Origin: Rhizaria sp. SCN 62-66
Taxonomy: Eukaryota; Rhizaria, unplaced
Length of the DNA stretch: 64,000 bases
Reading direction: 5' to 3'
NCBI GenBank assembly: GCA_001724265.1
Contig: MEDY01000660.1
Location: 1 to 64,000 of the forward strand
Shown: in pieces, positions 9,901-21,009 of the stretch
How the letters are laid out: every line of letters begins with the position of its first letter
How positions within the stretch are numbered: the stretch's first letter is position 1
The notes under the pieces: model-generated
What the model was told of the DNA's origin: nothing
Databases searched by the model: none
Seen by the model: only the letters and a program-made list of their open reading frames with translations
Program-made: the position numbers and the translations under genes

Positions 9901-12900
9901 CGTTGCCGCCTCCGACGCCGCCGCTGCCACTGCGACGACGTCGCCGACGTCTGCGACTGCCGCCTCGTTCGCGAGTGCGCTCGCGACTGTGAACGCGCAG
10001 CCCCCGCGCGTGGGCCCGCCCCCGGTGCCGGCGCGCCCTGGCATCTTGCCGCCGCCTCCGCCGCAGCCCCCAGCGCCCCTGTCTCAGCCGCAGTCGATCA
10101 ACCAGCCGCTGCCCGCGCCGCCGCTGACGACTGTGTTTTCGTCCCCCAGCGGCGCTGGCCCGGCTGCGCTCTCCGTGAACCCCGCGAACCCGCCGCCGCC
10201 GCTGCTGCCGGTGCCGTCAATGGGTCAGTGCCCCACCGCCTCGGTCACCGCCTCGGTCACCGGCGCTGGCGCTGGCACTGGCACTGGTACGGGCACTGGA
10301 GGCACACCAGTGGGCACGCCCAGCGGCTCTGTGGCCGCCGCGGCTGCCTTCTTTGGCCCCGCGAAGCAGCGCAGCGCCGCGGCTGTGGCCTCATTCTTCA
10401 CGCCCGCGTCGACCTCTGCGACGCCCGCGGCCTCCGCTGCAGGCAGCGCGTCCGCGACGACGCCGCCGGCCTCCGCTATGACTCCGCCCTCGACTGCGAC
10501 TGCCGCGGCCGCGATGGCTAGCCCCGGGACGCCGGCGATACCATCCAACCGCGCGGCCGGGTATTCGCCGGCGCTCTTTTTCACCCGCGCTGTCTCTGGG
10601 GCATTTGCGCCCGTCGCGCCGCTCAACTCGACCGCCGCTGGCGCTAGCGCTGGCACGGCCGCTGGCGCAGCGCAAGGCGCTGCGGCCTCGCCGGGCGCTG
10701 TCAACGGTACCGGCGCTGGCGCGGCTGCCGGTGGGAGCCCCGGCACTCAGTCGCGCCGTGCAGCGCGCGGCGGCGGCGGCGCGTTTGCACCTGTGCTGTC
10801 GCCAGCGACTACTGTGAGCACTGCGCCTCAGCACCAGGTCTCGTTACTCGACGCCGCCGCGGCCCACGACGACGCCGCCGCGACCGCCGCCGCCGCTGCC
10901 GCGGGTGACACGGCTGCGCGGGGCGCCGACGCGAGCCCTGGTGCGACGGCCGCTGTTTCCCCTGCTGCCGGCGCGGGCGGCACCTCAGCTGCTGCCGGCG
11001 ACGACTGCGCGAGCCCGTGGGACGACGCCGCGATGGGCCTACCCGCGCTGCCTGCGGACCAGGGCCGGTTCCACGCCACGTCGCTGCACGAGTCGTACGT
11101 GTACCACTGCGCTGGGCAGCCCGGCGACGAGGACGGGCTCGGCGCCGCGCCGCGCTTCGCCAAGACGCGCGTGCGCTACGCAGTGCTCTTCGCCAACACG
11201 CTCGAGCTCTACGACGGGCACTACAGCCGCAAGCCTGAGCTGTCGCTGCCACTCTCCCTCGCGGCCAGCGCCGCACCCGCCGCGGCCTGCGTGTGGCCCA
11301 GCGCCGCCGCGGGCGCCGCCGCGCCGCGCTGCCCGACTCTGACGTCGGCCGCGGCGCGCACGGCGCACCGCTCGCTGTTCCTCTGCGTGTCCCCGCCGCG
11401 CCCGGACGCTAACTCGGCCGCCGACGCGCCGTTGCCGCCGCTGATGATGCTGACTGCCAACGCGGCGGCGCGCGACGCTTGGTTCGTGGCGCTGCGCTCC
11501 ACGCGCCTCGTGCACGTCACGCTGCCGCCCGCGCCCGTGCCCTCGACCGCCGCGGCCTCGGCGCTCGCGGCCGCCGCAGTCGCCATGGGCGGCGGCCGCG
11601 GCGGCGCGTCGTTCACCACGGCTTACTCGGAGACGGACAACTCGCCGCTGGTCACGCCCTCGCTCGGCCCCGGCGGCGCGCGCAGCGGCAGTGGCAGTTT
11701 CGTCGGCGGCGGCGCGGGGGGCAGCACTCACTCGCCCGCGGGCGCTGGCGCGCCGCTCTCGGTGGCGAGCTCGCAGACCTCGGTGCCCTCGATGCCGCCG
11801 CTCATCGGCCTCGCGCGCTCCCCGCTCTGGGCGCCGCCCGGCTCGCCCTTTGTCGCCGCCGCTGCAACGGGCTCGGCCACGGCGCTCGCTGCGCCCGCCG
11901 CGGCCGTGAGCGGTGCTGGCTACCCCATGACGCCCGGCACCGTGCATCTGGCCAACTCGGCCGTCGCCACGGCGGCGGGGCGGACCCCCGTGGTCATGCC
12001 CAGCCTCGGCGCCGTGCCGCCCTCCCCAGGGAGCTGGCTCTCGCCCGCCCAGCAGCAGCAGCAGGCGCTGTCCGCCGCGCCGGCGCCCGAGGCGCCGTGT
12101 CTACTGCCGTTCCTCCGCACGCGCGCGGTGCGCGTGGCGCTCGTGACGCTCGCGCAGCGCGCGGCCGACGCGGACGCCGAGGCCGTCGCTGCGGCCAACG
12201 CCGCCGTTGCCGCCTCAAATGCCGCTGCGACCGAGGCCGCTGTCGACGCCGCCGCTGCGGCGGAGGCGGCGGGCACTGCTCCCGCCGCGGTACCGGTGTC
12301 GCCGGTGCTGATGCCAGAGGTCGTGTCGGCGCTGCCCGCGCAGTTCGTGCACAAGGCGCACATGCTGGCGCTGCTCTCGGTAGCGATGCCGCCCGTGCTG
12401 CTGCGCGCGCCCACGGCGGCCAGCGCGGCGGCCGTAGGCGCGGCGTCCACGGCGGCGCTGCCGTCGCTACTAGTCGGGCTGGCGGCCCACGAGGCGCACC
12501 TGCGGCCGCACGCGCCGCTGCCCGTCGCGCTGCCCGCGGCCGTTGCGCGCCCGCTCGCCGCCGTCGTCACCGCGCAGCGCGCCGCGCTGGCCGCCCGCGC
12601 CGCGACGCCGCTGGCGACCGTGGCCGCGCAGCCCGCGCTGCCCGTGGCGCTGGCGCCGCTCTCGTTGCTGCCCGCGGCGCGCGCGCTGTCGGTGGAGCTG
12701 GCGCCGCTGCTGCTGCAGCCGCTGGCGCGCCTGCTGGTCGACCCCGCGCGCGCGGCCGAAATCGATGACATGGTGGCCGCGGCTGACGCCGCCGCGCCCA
12801 CCTTCGCCTCCGTCGGCGGCGCTGGCCTCGGGCTCGCGCTGGGCATGGGGCCCGGCCGGCAGGGGCCCGACTCGGCGGTGTCGTTGCCGCTGCTGCTGTT

Positions 12901-15900
12901 GCGCCTTACAAGCCCTGAGGCCGGGCAGACAGACCCCGCCGCGCACGCCGCGGCGCGCCGCGCGTTCCTGCTCTTCCGCCCGCAGTTTGCGTCCCCGCGC
13001 GCGGTGCTGGCACTGCTGCTGCCGCTCATCGGCACGCACGCGGCCGCGCCCCACGCGCTGGGCCCCGACGGCGCCGCGCTGGTGCCCGTTGCGGCCGACG
13101 TCAGCGCGCCCGTCCCCACGCCCGCGGCGACGCGCGCGCTGGCGGCGTCGCTGCTGCACGACTGGCTCGCGCTGCACCCCGAGGACTTCAGCGAGCTGGG
13201 CGGCCGCCAGGCCGTGCTCGCCGCGTCCGCCGCCGTTACCGTCGCGCTGCCGCCCGCGTCCGCCGCGGCCGCGGCGGCCGTGCCCGCGCCCGCGCCCGCG
13301 CCCGGCGGCGCGCTGCCGCCCGCCGACCTGACGGCACTGCTGGGCTACATGCGCGCAGCCAACGCGGCCGCGAGCCGCGAGCTCTGCGGCGCGCCCACGC
13401 TGCCCGCCGATGTGCGCGAGCGCGCGCGCGGGCACGAGCTGCCCGAGGCCGCGCGCTCGATGGCCTACGATGATGCCGCGCTCGCCGCCGAGGACGCCGC
13501 CGCCGCCGCGGCCGCCGCGCTCGAGACCGCTGCGACTGGCGCTGCCGGTGGTCGCTCTGCTGCGGGCTTGGCGCCGCCGGTGGCCGCGACGCCGGAGCAC
13601 GCAGGCGCGCTTGAGGTGGCCGTGGCAGAGCTGCGGTGTGCGCTCGCGCTCATGCTGCGGCTGTCCAAGACCACGATGACCGAAATCGAGGCCGTCGTCG
13701 TGAACACGCCCTTCGACAACACCGCGCACGCGAGCAGTAAGCGGCTCACTGGCGCGGCGGCCGCGATGGCGCCTCCGACGGCATCGCTGCCGTCGATCAC
13801 CAGCAGCAACGCGCCGTCGGTGGCGCCCCTCGCGGTCAGCCCCGGCGCCGACCGCGCCAGCGCCCACGACGGCGACAGCGCCGACGGCGACGGCGACGGC
13901 GACGGCGGTGGCCACAACAACGTCGCCGCGCCCATGCCGATCCACGCCCCGTCCCCGCGCGCGCTCACCAGCACCGAGCAGCACAAGTCACGCCGCAGCT
14001 CCAAGCGCCCCTCAGCCGCGGGCGGCGCTGCGGGCGGCGAGTCCGCGGGCAGTGGCGGCCGCCAGCGCAGCTCGACGACTGCGACCTTGCCGCCCGATGC
14101 ACTCACGGTCGAGCGCGCCGCCGCCGCGGCCGCAGCCGCAGCCGCCGCGGACCCCGCCGGCCGCGAGCGCGCCGCCACGGCCTCGGCCATGCTCGCGGGC
14201 CCCGCCTCGGCGCGCTCCGCCGTCGGCTCTGGTTCCGGCTCTGGTTCCGGCAGTGACGAGCTGTCGCCGGTCGGTCTGGAACTGGGTCCTGCCGCCGCAG
14301 TGCTGCTGGGGTCCCCTGAGGTGGAGACTGAGGAGGCCCCGTCGCCGCTCGCGCCCGTCGCGGAGGCGTCCGCTGAGGCTGAGGCTGAGGCTGAAGCTTC
14401 CGCTGCCGCTGCCGCTGCCGCTGCTGCTGACCTTGACGCGCGCGTGCGCGCCGAGTCGGAGCACGGTCCGATCCGGCTGGGCCGCGTGCTGCCGCCGCCG
14501 CCGCCGCCGCTGCCGCCCGTCACGGCCGCGATGCGCGACAGACGCCCGCCAAACGTGCAGGTGCCGTTGCCGGTACCGCTGTCGGCCGACGCCGCCGCGA
14601 GCGCTGCGGCCGCGGCGCTGGGCAGCGCGGGCGCGCCGTCGCCCAACTCGGTCGCGCGCACCGCCGCGCTCTTCTCGTTCGGCGCCACCGCCGTGGGGGC
14701 CGCGCCCGCGTCGCCCGGGACCGCTGGGACCGCGGCGGCGGCGGCTGCTGCGACGGCGGCGGCCGCGGCGCAGAGAGAGGTCGCCGCTGCGCGCAGCTGC
14801 GTCATCTCGGCCGCGGACGGCGGCGTGTCGGTCGCGGCGCGGCGCGCGGCGCTGGAGGCGCGGCTGGCACAACACCGCGCCGCGCAGGCCGTGCTGGACG
14901 GCGGCATGCGCGCGCGCGGTAGACCGGCATTCGCGGCGCAGCTGCCGCCGCCGACGCCGCCCTCGGTCGTGTCAGTCGGCACTGGGCCCGCCAGCGCGCC
15001 AGAGCACGGACTGCCCGGCTCGCCTGCCAAGGACAACGCTGCACACAACAACGATAAGTCTGCGGCTGGCTCGCCTGCGCGTGAGGCTGCGACGACGGCA
15101 CCGGAGTCGACGGTGTCGCCTGTCTTCGATCGTGCCGCAGACATCCCCGTCACTCCTGCTACTGCTGCTGGCGCCTCAACTGCGACGGCGGTGGCGAACC
15201 AGCCGCCCACCGAGTCGAGACGCGGGTGCGAGTGGTCCTCGCGCGCGTCGCTGCCCGCTCTGTCGCCCTCCCCCGCGCCCTCGCACGCCTCGACCGCGGC
15301 CACTAGCGGCGGCGGCGGCGGCAACGCGGGGCACAAGCGCAGCAGTCGGCTGCCCGCGGCGCTGGCCGCGACGCGCGACGCCGCCGCCGCCGCCACGGCC
15401 GCCGCGGCCAGCCTGCCCGACGACGACACCAGCGACGAACACTCGCCCGGCTCCAGCCCCACTGCTGCTGCTGCCGCTGCCGCTGCTGCGGCGGCGGCCG
15501 CGAGTAAGCCCGGCACCAACGACAGCGCCGTCAACGGCGGCAGCGACCGCCTTTTTGCGGAAGCGTCCTCCCCATCGCCCGCACCCTCGGCCTCGGGCTC
15601 CGCTGGCGCAGGCTCCGCTGGCGCCTCTGCTGCGGCCTCGGCCGCAGCGTCAGCCTCCGTCTCGGCGCCCGCGTCCTCCGGTGCCGCCGTCTCCGGCTCT
15701 GCCAACGCCGTCTCCCCGAAAACGGCCGTCTCGCCCTCCGCGGCGGCGGCGGCCGGCTTCGGCGCGGTGTCCGCCGCGGCCGTGCGCGCGCGCGCGCCCC
15801 ACGCGGCGCTGCCGGCGCTGCAGTCGGTGGCGCCGCGCGCGCTGGCCGTGGAGCTCACACGGCTCGACCACGCGCTGCTGCTGCGGCTGCGCGCGCGCGA

Positions 15901-17737
15901 GTTCGTCGGCTGCGCCTGGGTCAAGAACCCCCCCACGGCGCCCGTGCTGACCGCGCTTACTGAGCTCTTCAACACGCGCTCCTTCTGGGTCACCGCGGAG
16001 ATCCTCCTGGCCGCCCCGGTCCCCGCCGCGCCCGCCGCGCCCGTGGCGCCCGCCGTGCCTGCGCTTCCGCCCGTCCCGACGCTGCCCGCGGCGCCCGTGG
16101 CGCCCGTGCCGCCGCAAATCCCTGCCGTCGTCCCACTCCCGCTCCCGCTGCCTCTGCCTCTGCCGCTGTCGCAAGGCGGTCTCGCCGGCGCCGGCGCTGG
16201 CGCTGGCGTTGGCCTCGGCGGCGGGGACGCGGCGACTGCGACGGCGACCGCGGCGGCGACGTTGCTGCCGGGCTCGCTCGCGCCCCACCCCACGCTGGCC
16301 TCCGTCCCGACCCTGGCCCACGGAAGTCACAACGCGCCCGCCAACAGGCTCAGCCCGTATCCCAACATGCTCTCGGCGGCTGCTGCGACCACCGCGACGA
16401 CTGGGGGCGCGCATGGTGTGCTGTCGGTCTCGCCTGCCCCCACGACCTCGCCCGCGCCGACCAGCTTCACCGACGCCAGCGCCGGCGCCAGCGCCAGCGC
16501 CAGCGTCAACTCGAGCGCGCAGGGCGCCGCGGGGGCGCCGTCGCAGCCGGTCTCCCCGAGCGGCTCCGCGGCCGCGCCCGCGTCGGTGCTCGCTGCGACG
16601 ACGCTGTCATGCGCGCCTTCGGCCTCGGGCGCGGGCTCTGATGCCGCCGTCGCGTCCTTCTTCACCCCTGCCATCCATGCCACCGCTTCTCCCGCCACCG
16701 CTGCCGCGCCTGCCGGCCCGGGACTGGTGCGCGCGCCCTCGTTCACGTCTCCGTCGCTCACCTCCACTGCGGCGCCGTCGGCCGTAACGTCGCCCTCGTG
16801 CGCGCTCTCCGCCGCGTCGGGCCTCAGCTCGCCCCTGGCTGCCACGCCGGTTACGGCCGCTGCTGCGCAGACTGCCGCCGCGCCCACCGCCGCGACGACC
16901 AGCGCGTCCGCTGCAACTGCTGCCGCCGCCGCCGCCGCTGCTGCTGCTGCCGCTGCCGCCGCTGCGGGCGCGATGACCGAGTACGCCGCGCCGCGCGTAG
17001 CCGCGCTGCGGTACTCGATCAGCGTGCTAGTGGAGCTGCTGCGGCTGCGCAACTACTTCTCCGCCTTCGCCGTGGGTGCCGCGCTGTCCGCGATCCCCGT
17101 CTACCGTCTGCGCCAGCTCTGGGCGCGCCTCCCCAGCTCCTCCGAGGCCTCGTACGCGCAGGCGCAGGCGCTGGTCACGGTGATGCGCAACTTCGCGCCC
17201 TACCGGCGCGCTGCGCGCGCCGCGCTGGGGCAGCCGCTGGTGCCGCACATCGCGCTGCTGTGCAATGACTGCTTCCTCATCCAGGAGGCCGCCGACGCGC
17301 GCACGGTCTTCCACAAGGCCGACGCCGCGGCGGCCGCGGCAGCAGCGGCGGACGCGGCGGCGGCGGCGGTCGCGGCGGTCGCGGCGGCTGATGCAGCGGA
17401 GACGCCCAAGCAGACCCATGCAACGGGCACGCCTGCGTCCGACACGGACTCGTCCGCGACTGCAGCTTTAACGAACGCCGATTCCTCAGCGACTTCTGCT
17501 GTTGCAGAGCCCCCCGTTGAGTTCCCCGCAGTGACTGATGTCGTGCGCCTGGCGCCGTGCATGCGGCAGTGGCGCGAGCTGGAGCCCTTGCTACTGTGCC
17601 AGCGGCAGCGCTACCACCTGCCTGAGGCCGATTTCGCGGCGGCGATGCTCGTGGCGCGCTGCCAGGAGCGCGCGCTGAGCGAGGACGAGCTCTGGGAGGT
17701 TTCGTGCCGTATCAAGCCCGATACACGCGGGGATTAA
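6947..17737 (+). CDS. Giant PH-PH-RasGEF (Cdc25-type) guanine nucleotide exchange factor, with one in-frame TAG at 8654
   Basis: This is a predicted Ras-family GTPase activator at membranes. A pleckstrin homology domain occupies about residues 14-130 (QGWLIKQGG, then KTWKRRWFVL, ending in a Trp helix DWLAAVAARA). A second, divergent PH domain lies near 11070-11520. A RasGEF N-terminal module lies near 12900-13240 (AFLLFRPQFASPRAVLALLL and LLHDWLALHPEDFSEL). The catalytic Cdc25 domain spans 15826-17737, starting with ALAVELTRLDHALLLRLR and EFVGCAWVK, continuing with VLVELLRLRNYFSAFAV, RLRQLWARLPSS and NFAPYRRA, and ending with ALSEDELWEVSCRIKP. The catalytic domain is split by a roughly 320-residue Ala/Pro/Ser insertion. 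A TAG at 8654-8656 interrupts the frame, but the same frame is open on both sides, so I treat this as one gene of about 3,575 residues if a 63-base candidate intron is removed, or 3,596 if TAG is read. The stop is TAA. Two separate genes are possible, but only about 60 bases, without stops, would separate them. Confidence 0.78.
8162..8186 (+). repeat. CAGACG hexanucleotide microsatellite encoding a Gln-Thr repeat
   Basis: Four consecutive cagacg units lie inside the PH-RasGEF gene and encode alternating Gln and Thr in a low-complexity linker. Length variation would stay in frame. Confidence 0.8.
8594..8656 (+). other. Candidate 63-base in-frame intron, or readthrough TAG, in the RasGEF gene
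   Basis: GTGAGC at 8594 lies on a codon boundary and GACTAG ends at 8656. Removing the 63 bases deletes the in-frame TAG without changing frame. Against splicing: the segment is GC-rich, much shorter than the five well-supported introns here (131-237 bases), and lacks their GTACG-type donor and T-rich 3' end. The alternatives are a sense UAG codon or a sequence error. Confidence 0.35.
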
Positions 17738-18183
17738 TTCAAGTGGATACTTCGTTTCTATAGTCACTGATTCTTTATTAAGCACAATTGTGAAGAAATA
17801 CAAATGTCTTTTCTGTTCCAATCACTCTTTTTTTTGTTCCATTACTGGACGTTTGTGGCGGACTGGTGGGCTCTCGCCCAGTCAGCCGCCTTGGCGAAGC
17901 GCGCTTGCAAGTTAAATATGTCGGTGCAATCTCCGCGAAAAGCACTGTATCTGCCTTGTCTTGTGTTGCTCGTTATGCTTGTTTTTAAGTTTGTAATTAG
18001 ACGTTTGAAATCGCTCGTCTGTGTATAGTTCTCTCGAGCTCCATTTTTCACGGCGTCGCCTTAACCCATGCTTCCTTCCTTCCCAGCGAAACCGGTCTCC
18101 TTGAACAGCGTGAACTGAGAACGGACTGATAGATCAGCGCCCAAGCACGCACCGCGGTGTTTTACTTGTTAACCGCGTTTAAA
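17738..18183. other. Intergenic region between the RasGEF and SPPL genes
   Basis: These 446 bases of AT-rich sequence separate two plus-strand genes, so they hold the 3' end of the RasGEF transcript and the SPPL promoter. A ttctttattaag run follows the RasGEF stop by about 35 bases. No RNA gene or repeat was seen. Confidence 0.35.
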
Positions 18184-19941
18184 ATGACCCGCCGTGTCCA
18201 AAACATGCTGCTGGCGCTCGTGGCGCTTCTCGCGCTCTTTTGCCACTTCGCCTTCGCTGCCATCACGCCCGGCGGCCACGCTTCGCTGTCCGTTACGGTT
18301 GCCGAAGGCGCGAACGTCGACATGATGGCCGCATACCGTGTTGGACCTTCATTTTCTGAAGTTCTGCCCTGGACGCTTGTGCAGAACCCCTCGACGGACG
18401 GTTCCGACTTCTCCGGCTGCGCCATCAGCGCCCGCCCTGTGCGCTCCTCCTTCGTCTTCCTCGCGCTCTCCACCTGCCCCATCTCCATTGCGCTAAACAA
18501 CGCCAAGGCGCAGGGCTTTCGCGGCGTGTTGTTTATGCTTATCAGCGACGTGCAGCCCTCGGTCTTCCCCGAGACGTCTGACCTGATCGTGATGACTGTG
18601 AGCAAGCAGGCCGGCATGCGGCTCATCGACGCGCAGCTCACCGCTGCCGTCCCGCTCTCCGTGCGCGCCTACGAGCTGGACCCCTTCGACGCCTCGGGGC
18701 TCGCGCTCCTTGGCCTCGCGCTGCTCGGCTTTATTGCCTCGGCCTTCTACGGCGCGCACCGCGAGCGCCAGGTCTACTCGTTGTACAAGTCGGGCCTCTC
18801 CGGCGTCGCGGGTTCCGACGAGGACGGGCCCGCTACGCAGGGCGCTGTGGACGCCGGCCAGGACACGGCCGTCGCGCTCTCGCTGCTCGCCGTGCTGGGC
18901 TACCTTGCGCTTTCCGCGGCCTCGTTCCTGCTGCTCTTCTTCGTCCCCGCGCTGGCCCCCGCCGCGGCCGCCGGCTTCGCCACGGTTGCCGCGCTGTCAC
19001 TCTACTCGCTGCTCGTGGCCGCCGCCAAGGCGCTGGGGCTGCGCGAGCGCCTTGCCGCGCCGGGCGTTACCCTCGGCGACACGCCCGTCGGGCTGCTGAC
19101 CCTCGCGCTCGCCGCCGCCGCCGTGGCCGCCGCCGCGACGTGGCTGCTTCTGTGCGCGCTGCCGGGCGCGTGGATCGCGCAGGTGCTGCTCGGCCTCGCA
19201 GTGCTGCTCTGCGCCCAGCGCTTTGTCAAGGTCTCCTCGCTGCGCGCCGCCGCGCTTGTGCTCGTCGCCGCGGCCGCGCTGGACGTGTTCTGGGTCTACG
19301 GCGCGCCCGCGGCGCTTGGCGCGCCCGTGTTCGCGCGCCTCTCCGCCACCGACGCCGCCGCCGCGGACAACGCCGCCGCGCCCGCCGCCGCCGTACTGCC
19401 CGCGCTGCTGCGGCTCCCGCGCGCCGCCGCGCTGTCGGACCCTGCGGGCGGCATGTGGACGTGGGCCGTGCTAGCGCTGGGCGACGTCGCCGTGCCCGCG
19501 CTGCTCGCCACGCTGCTGCTCAAGCGCGACTACCTCGCCGGCGCGGGCGCGCTGCGGGGCTTCTTCCCCGTCGCCGTCGTTGGATACGTGTTGGGGCTGG
19601 TCGCGGCCGCGGGCGCCGCGCTGGCGACGCAGCAGCCGCAGGCGCCGCTGGCGTTCGTGGCGCCGGCGGTACTGCTGAGCGTGGCGCTAGCGGGCGTGGC
19701 GCGCGGACAGCTGCGCGCGCTGTGGGCTGGCGTGGGGGAGCAGGCGCGGCGCGACGGCGCGGCGGCCGTGGCGGCGCGCAAGGGCGGCAAGCTGGGCCGC
19801 GGCACGCAGCTGGACACGGGCGACGTGGAGATGGCGGGCGCGTACGGGCAACTGGACCCGCGCGACGGCGAGCTCGACATGGACAACGACCCCGACGACG
19901 GGTTCATGCACGTCGTGGGGCTGCGACCCGACGAGCTCTGA
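18184..19941 (+). CDS. Signal-peptide-peptidase-like (SPPL2-type) intramembrane aspartyl protease with altered active-site motifs
   Basis: This GxGD-family multipass protease would cleave type II membrane proteins in the ER, endosome or lysosome. From the ATG at 18184 (better context than the in-frame TTG 27 bases upstream, and giving a clean signal peptide of about 25 residues ending AFA) the protein has 585 residues. A lumenal PA domain covers about 90-155 (ALNNAKAQGFRGVLFMLISD and IVMTVSKQAG). About nine hydrophobic segments follow from 170. Both catalytic aspartates are present: Asp367 in ALDVFWVYG and Asp434 in AVLALGDVAVP. The family's flanking residues are changed. Tyr-Asp is Leu-Asp, GxGD is ALGD, and the PAL motif of the last helix is APL (487-489), although the surrounding QPQAPLAFVAP and RGQLRALWAG align well. 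The tail is acidic. The gene converges with aminopeptidase P. Family is secure; activity is uncertain. Confidence 0.82.
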   Translation: MTRRVQNMLLALVALLALFCHFAFAAITPGGHASLSVTVAEGANVDMMAAYRVGPSFSEVLPWTLVQNPSTDGSDFSGCAISARPVRSSFVFLALSTCPISIALNNAKAQGFRGVLFMLISDVQPSVFPETSDLIVMTVSKQAGMRLIDAQLTAAVPLSVRAYELDPFDASGLALLGLALLGFIASAFYGAHRERQVYSLYKSGLSGVAGSDEDGPATQGAVDAGQDTAVALSLLAVLGYLALSAASFLLLFFVPALAPAAAAGFATVAALSLYSLLVAAAKALGLRERLAAPGVTLGDTPVGLLTLALAAAAVAAAATWLLLCALPGAWIAQVLLGLAVLLCAQRFVKVSSLRAAALVLVAAAALDVFWVYGAPAALGAPVFARLSATDAAAADNAAAPAAAVLPALLRLPRAAALSDPAGGMWTWAVLALGDVAVPALLATLLLKRDYLAGAGALRGFFPVAVVGYVLGLVAAAGAALATQQPQAPLAFVAPAVLLSVALAGVARGQLRALWAGVGEQARRDGAAAVAARKGGKLGRGTQLDTGDVEMAGAYGQLDPRDGELDMDNDPDDGFMHVVGLRPDEL

Positions 19942-20608
19942 GTGTGGCGTGTGACAGCCAAGCCGTGTTGCCCTGTGTTACAGTGTGTTCAGCTTTGCGG
20001 TGGGGTTGGACTGCGGGCACCAAGTGGCGTCACGTGTTGTCTGAATGAGATGCCATGTGACGGCTGGTGTGATAACTCGCAATAACTAGGTCTTAAGCTT
20101 ATTATGATACTGATAGTCTTTGTTATGACGATAACCATGTTGTTTCTGTTTTTCTTTTGGTCTTTTTTGTTCTGCAACTGTAAATCTGACGGTTGTGTTC
20201 GTGTTAATAGTTACGTGTTGGACCGGGCTACGACAAGAGCCGGATTCAAACAAGCAACGAAACAATCAAAAGGTGCACTTTTCTCCTGTGCACCACAATG
20301 GATATTGCGTACGCACATGTTGTGGTTTTGCATGTCTCCTTTTTTAAAGTTTTTGCAAAGTTTACGTTTTCACCCCCCGTCAAGACGGCATAAGAGCGTG
20401 TGGTCGCTATGTGTCGTTTTGCTCTTTCTGTGAATGACTCTTCTCATAAGGAGGTATTTCACATAAAATCTCATTACTATTCTTTTAAAAATCATTTATT
20501 GCATAAAAATCTCCAGATTTTTTTTTAAACATCTTTTGTCTTGAACTTGAACAACTTCAATTTCGCATGTGTTAGTGCTGCTTATGAAACTCCACATTGA
20601 AGATCAAC

Positions 20609-20638
20609 TTCGGGCGATATTTTTATCGATCGCCCGAA
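20609..20638. repeat. Perfect 10-bp inverted repeat (hairpin potential)
   Basis: The arm ttcgggcgat at 20609-20618 is exactly matched by its reverse complement at 20629-20638, with a 10-base AT-rich loop. It lies between two convergent 3' ends and could be an RNA hairpin or a palindromic binding site. The function is unknown. Confidence 0.6.
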
Positions 20639-20656
20639 ATGATTTCTTAAACTTTG

Positions 20657-20692
20657 TAATTTGAATTATTGTGCCGATCATAATTTGAATTA
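20657..20692. repeat. 12-bp direct repeat pair
   Basis: The sequence taatttgaatta occurs at 20657-20668 and again at 20681-20692, starts 24 bases apart, just beyond the inverted repeat. In AT-rich DNA this may be chance or a duplicated binding site. Confidence 0.5.
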
Positions 20693-21009
20693 CTAACACA
20701 AAACATTTCATCGACGCAATATAAACTTTAGAAAGGCGCGAAACAGTCACACTTGAACATCACTTGAACGGTATCAACGCAAAGTAGGAAACGAAGGCTC
20801 ACTAATAAACTTTATTGCTGCGACAAGTACAAATCGTATACATGCAGTACATGTTTTTCCGCTAATCACAAAACCACTGTGTTCACAAACATCGTAAATT
20901 ACAGTCGTAAAACACCCGTCAGTCAATCCCGACTCTGCAAGCTTCGCTTCTGCTCACAGCGTCAGCTTCTGAGGTGACTCACAGCACGTACGCCAGTCTG
21001 CGGAGGAAC

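Larger units (their letters stand above)
19942..21009. other. Long convergent intergenic region
   Basis: This 1,068-base AT-rich spacer separates convergent genes. It holds a perfect 10-bp inverted repeat (20609-20638), a 12-bp direct repeat (20657-20668 and 20681-20692) and a 9-bp tandem-like repeat (20750-20758 and 20761-20769). TTTATT at 20811-20816, about 195 bases beyond the stop, is a likely minus-strand polyadenylation signal for aminopeptidase P. A 109-codon frame at 20104-20433 is AT-rich and unlike local genes, so it is not called. Confidence 0.5.

Noticed and set aside
18157-18183. Upstream in-frame start for the SPPL gene
   Set aside because: The codon at 18157 is not ATG (it is TTG), and starting at 18184 gives a standard signal peptide.
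20220-20260. Possible tRNA B-box (ggattcaaac) near a G-rich stretch
   Set aside because: No matching A-box spacing, anticodon stem or acceptor stem could be paired.
20104-20433. A 109-codon frame with a hydrophobic start in the SPPL to aminopeptidase P spacer
   Set aside because: AT-rich codons unlike every neighbour and no homology I recognise. Chance frames of this length are expected in AT-rich spacers without TAA/TGA runs.
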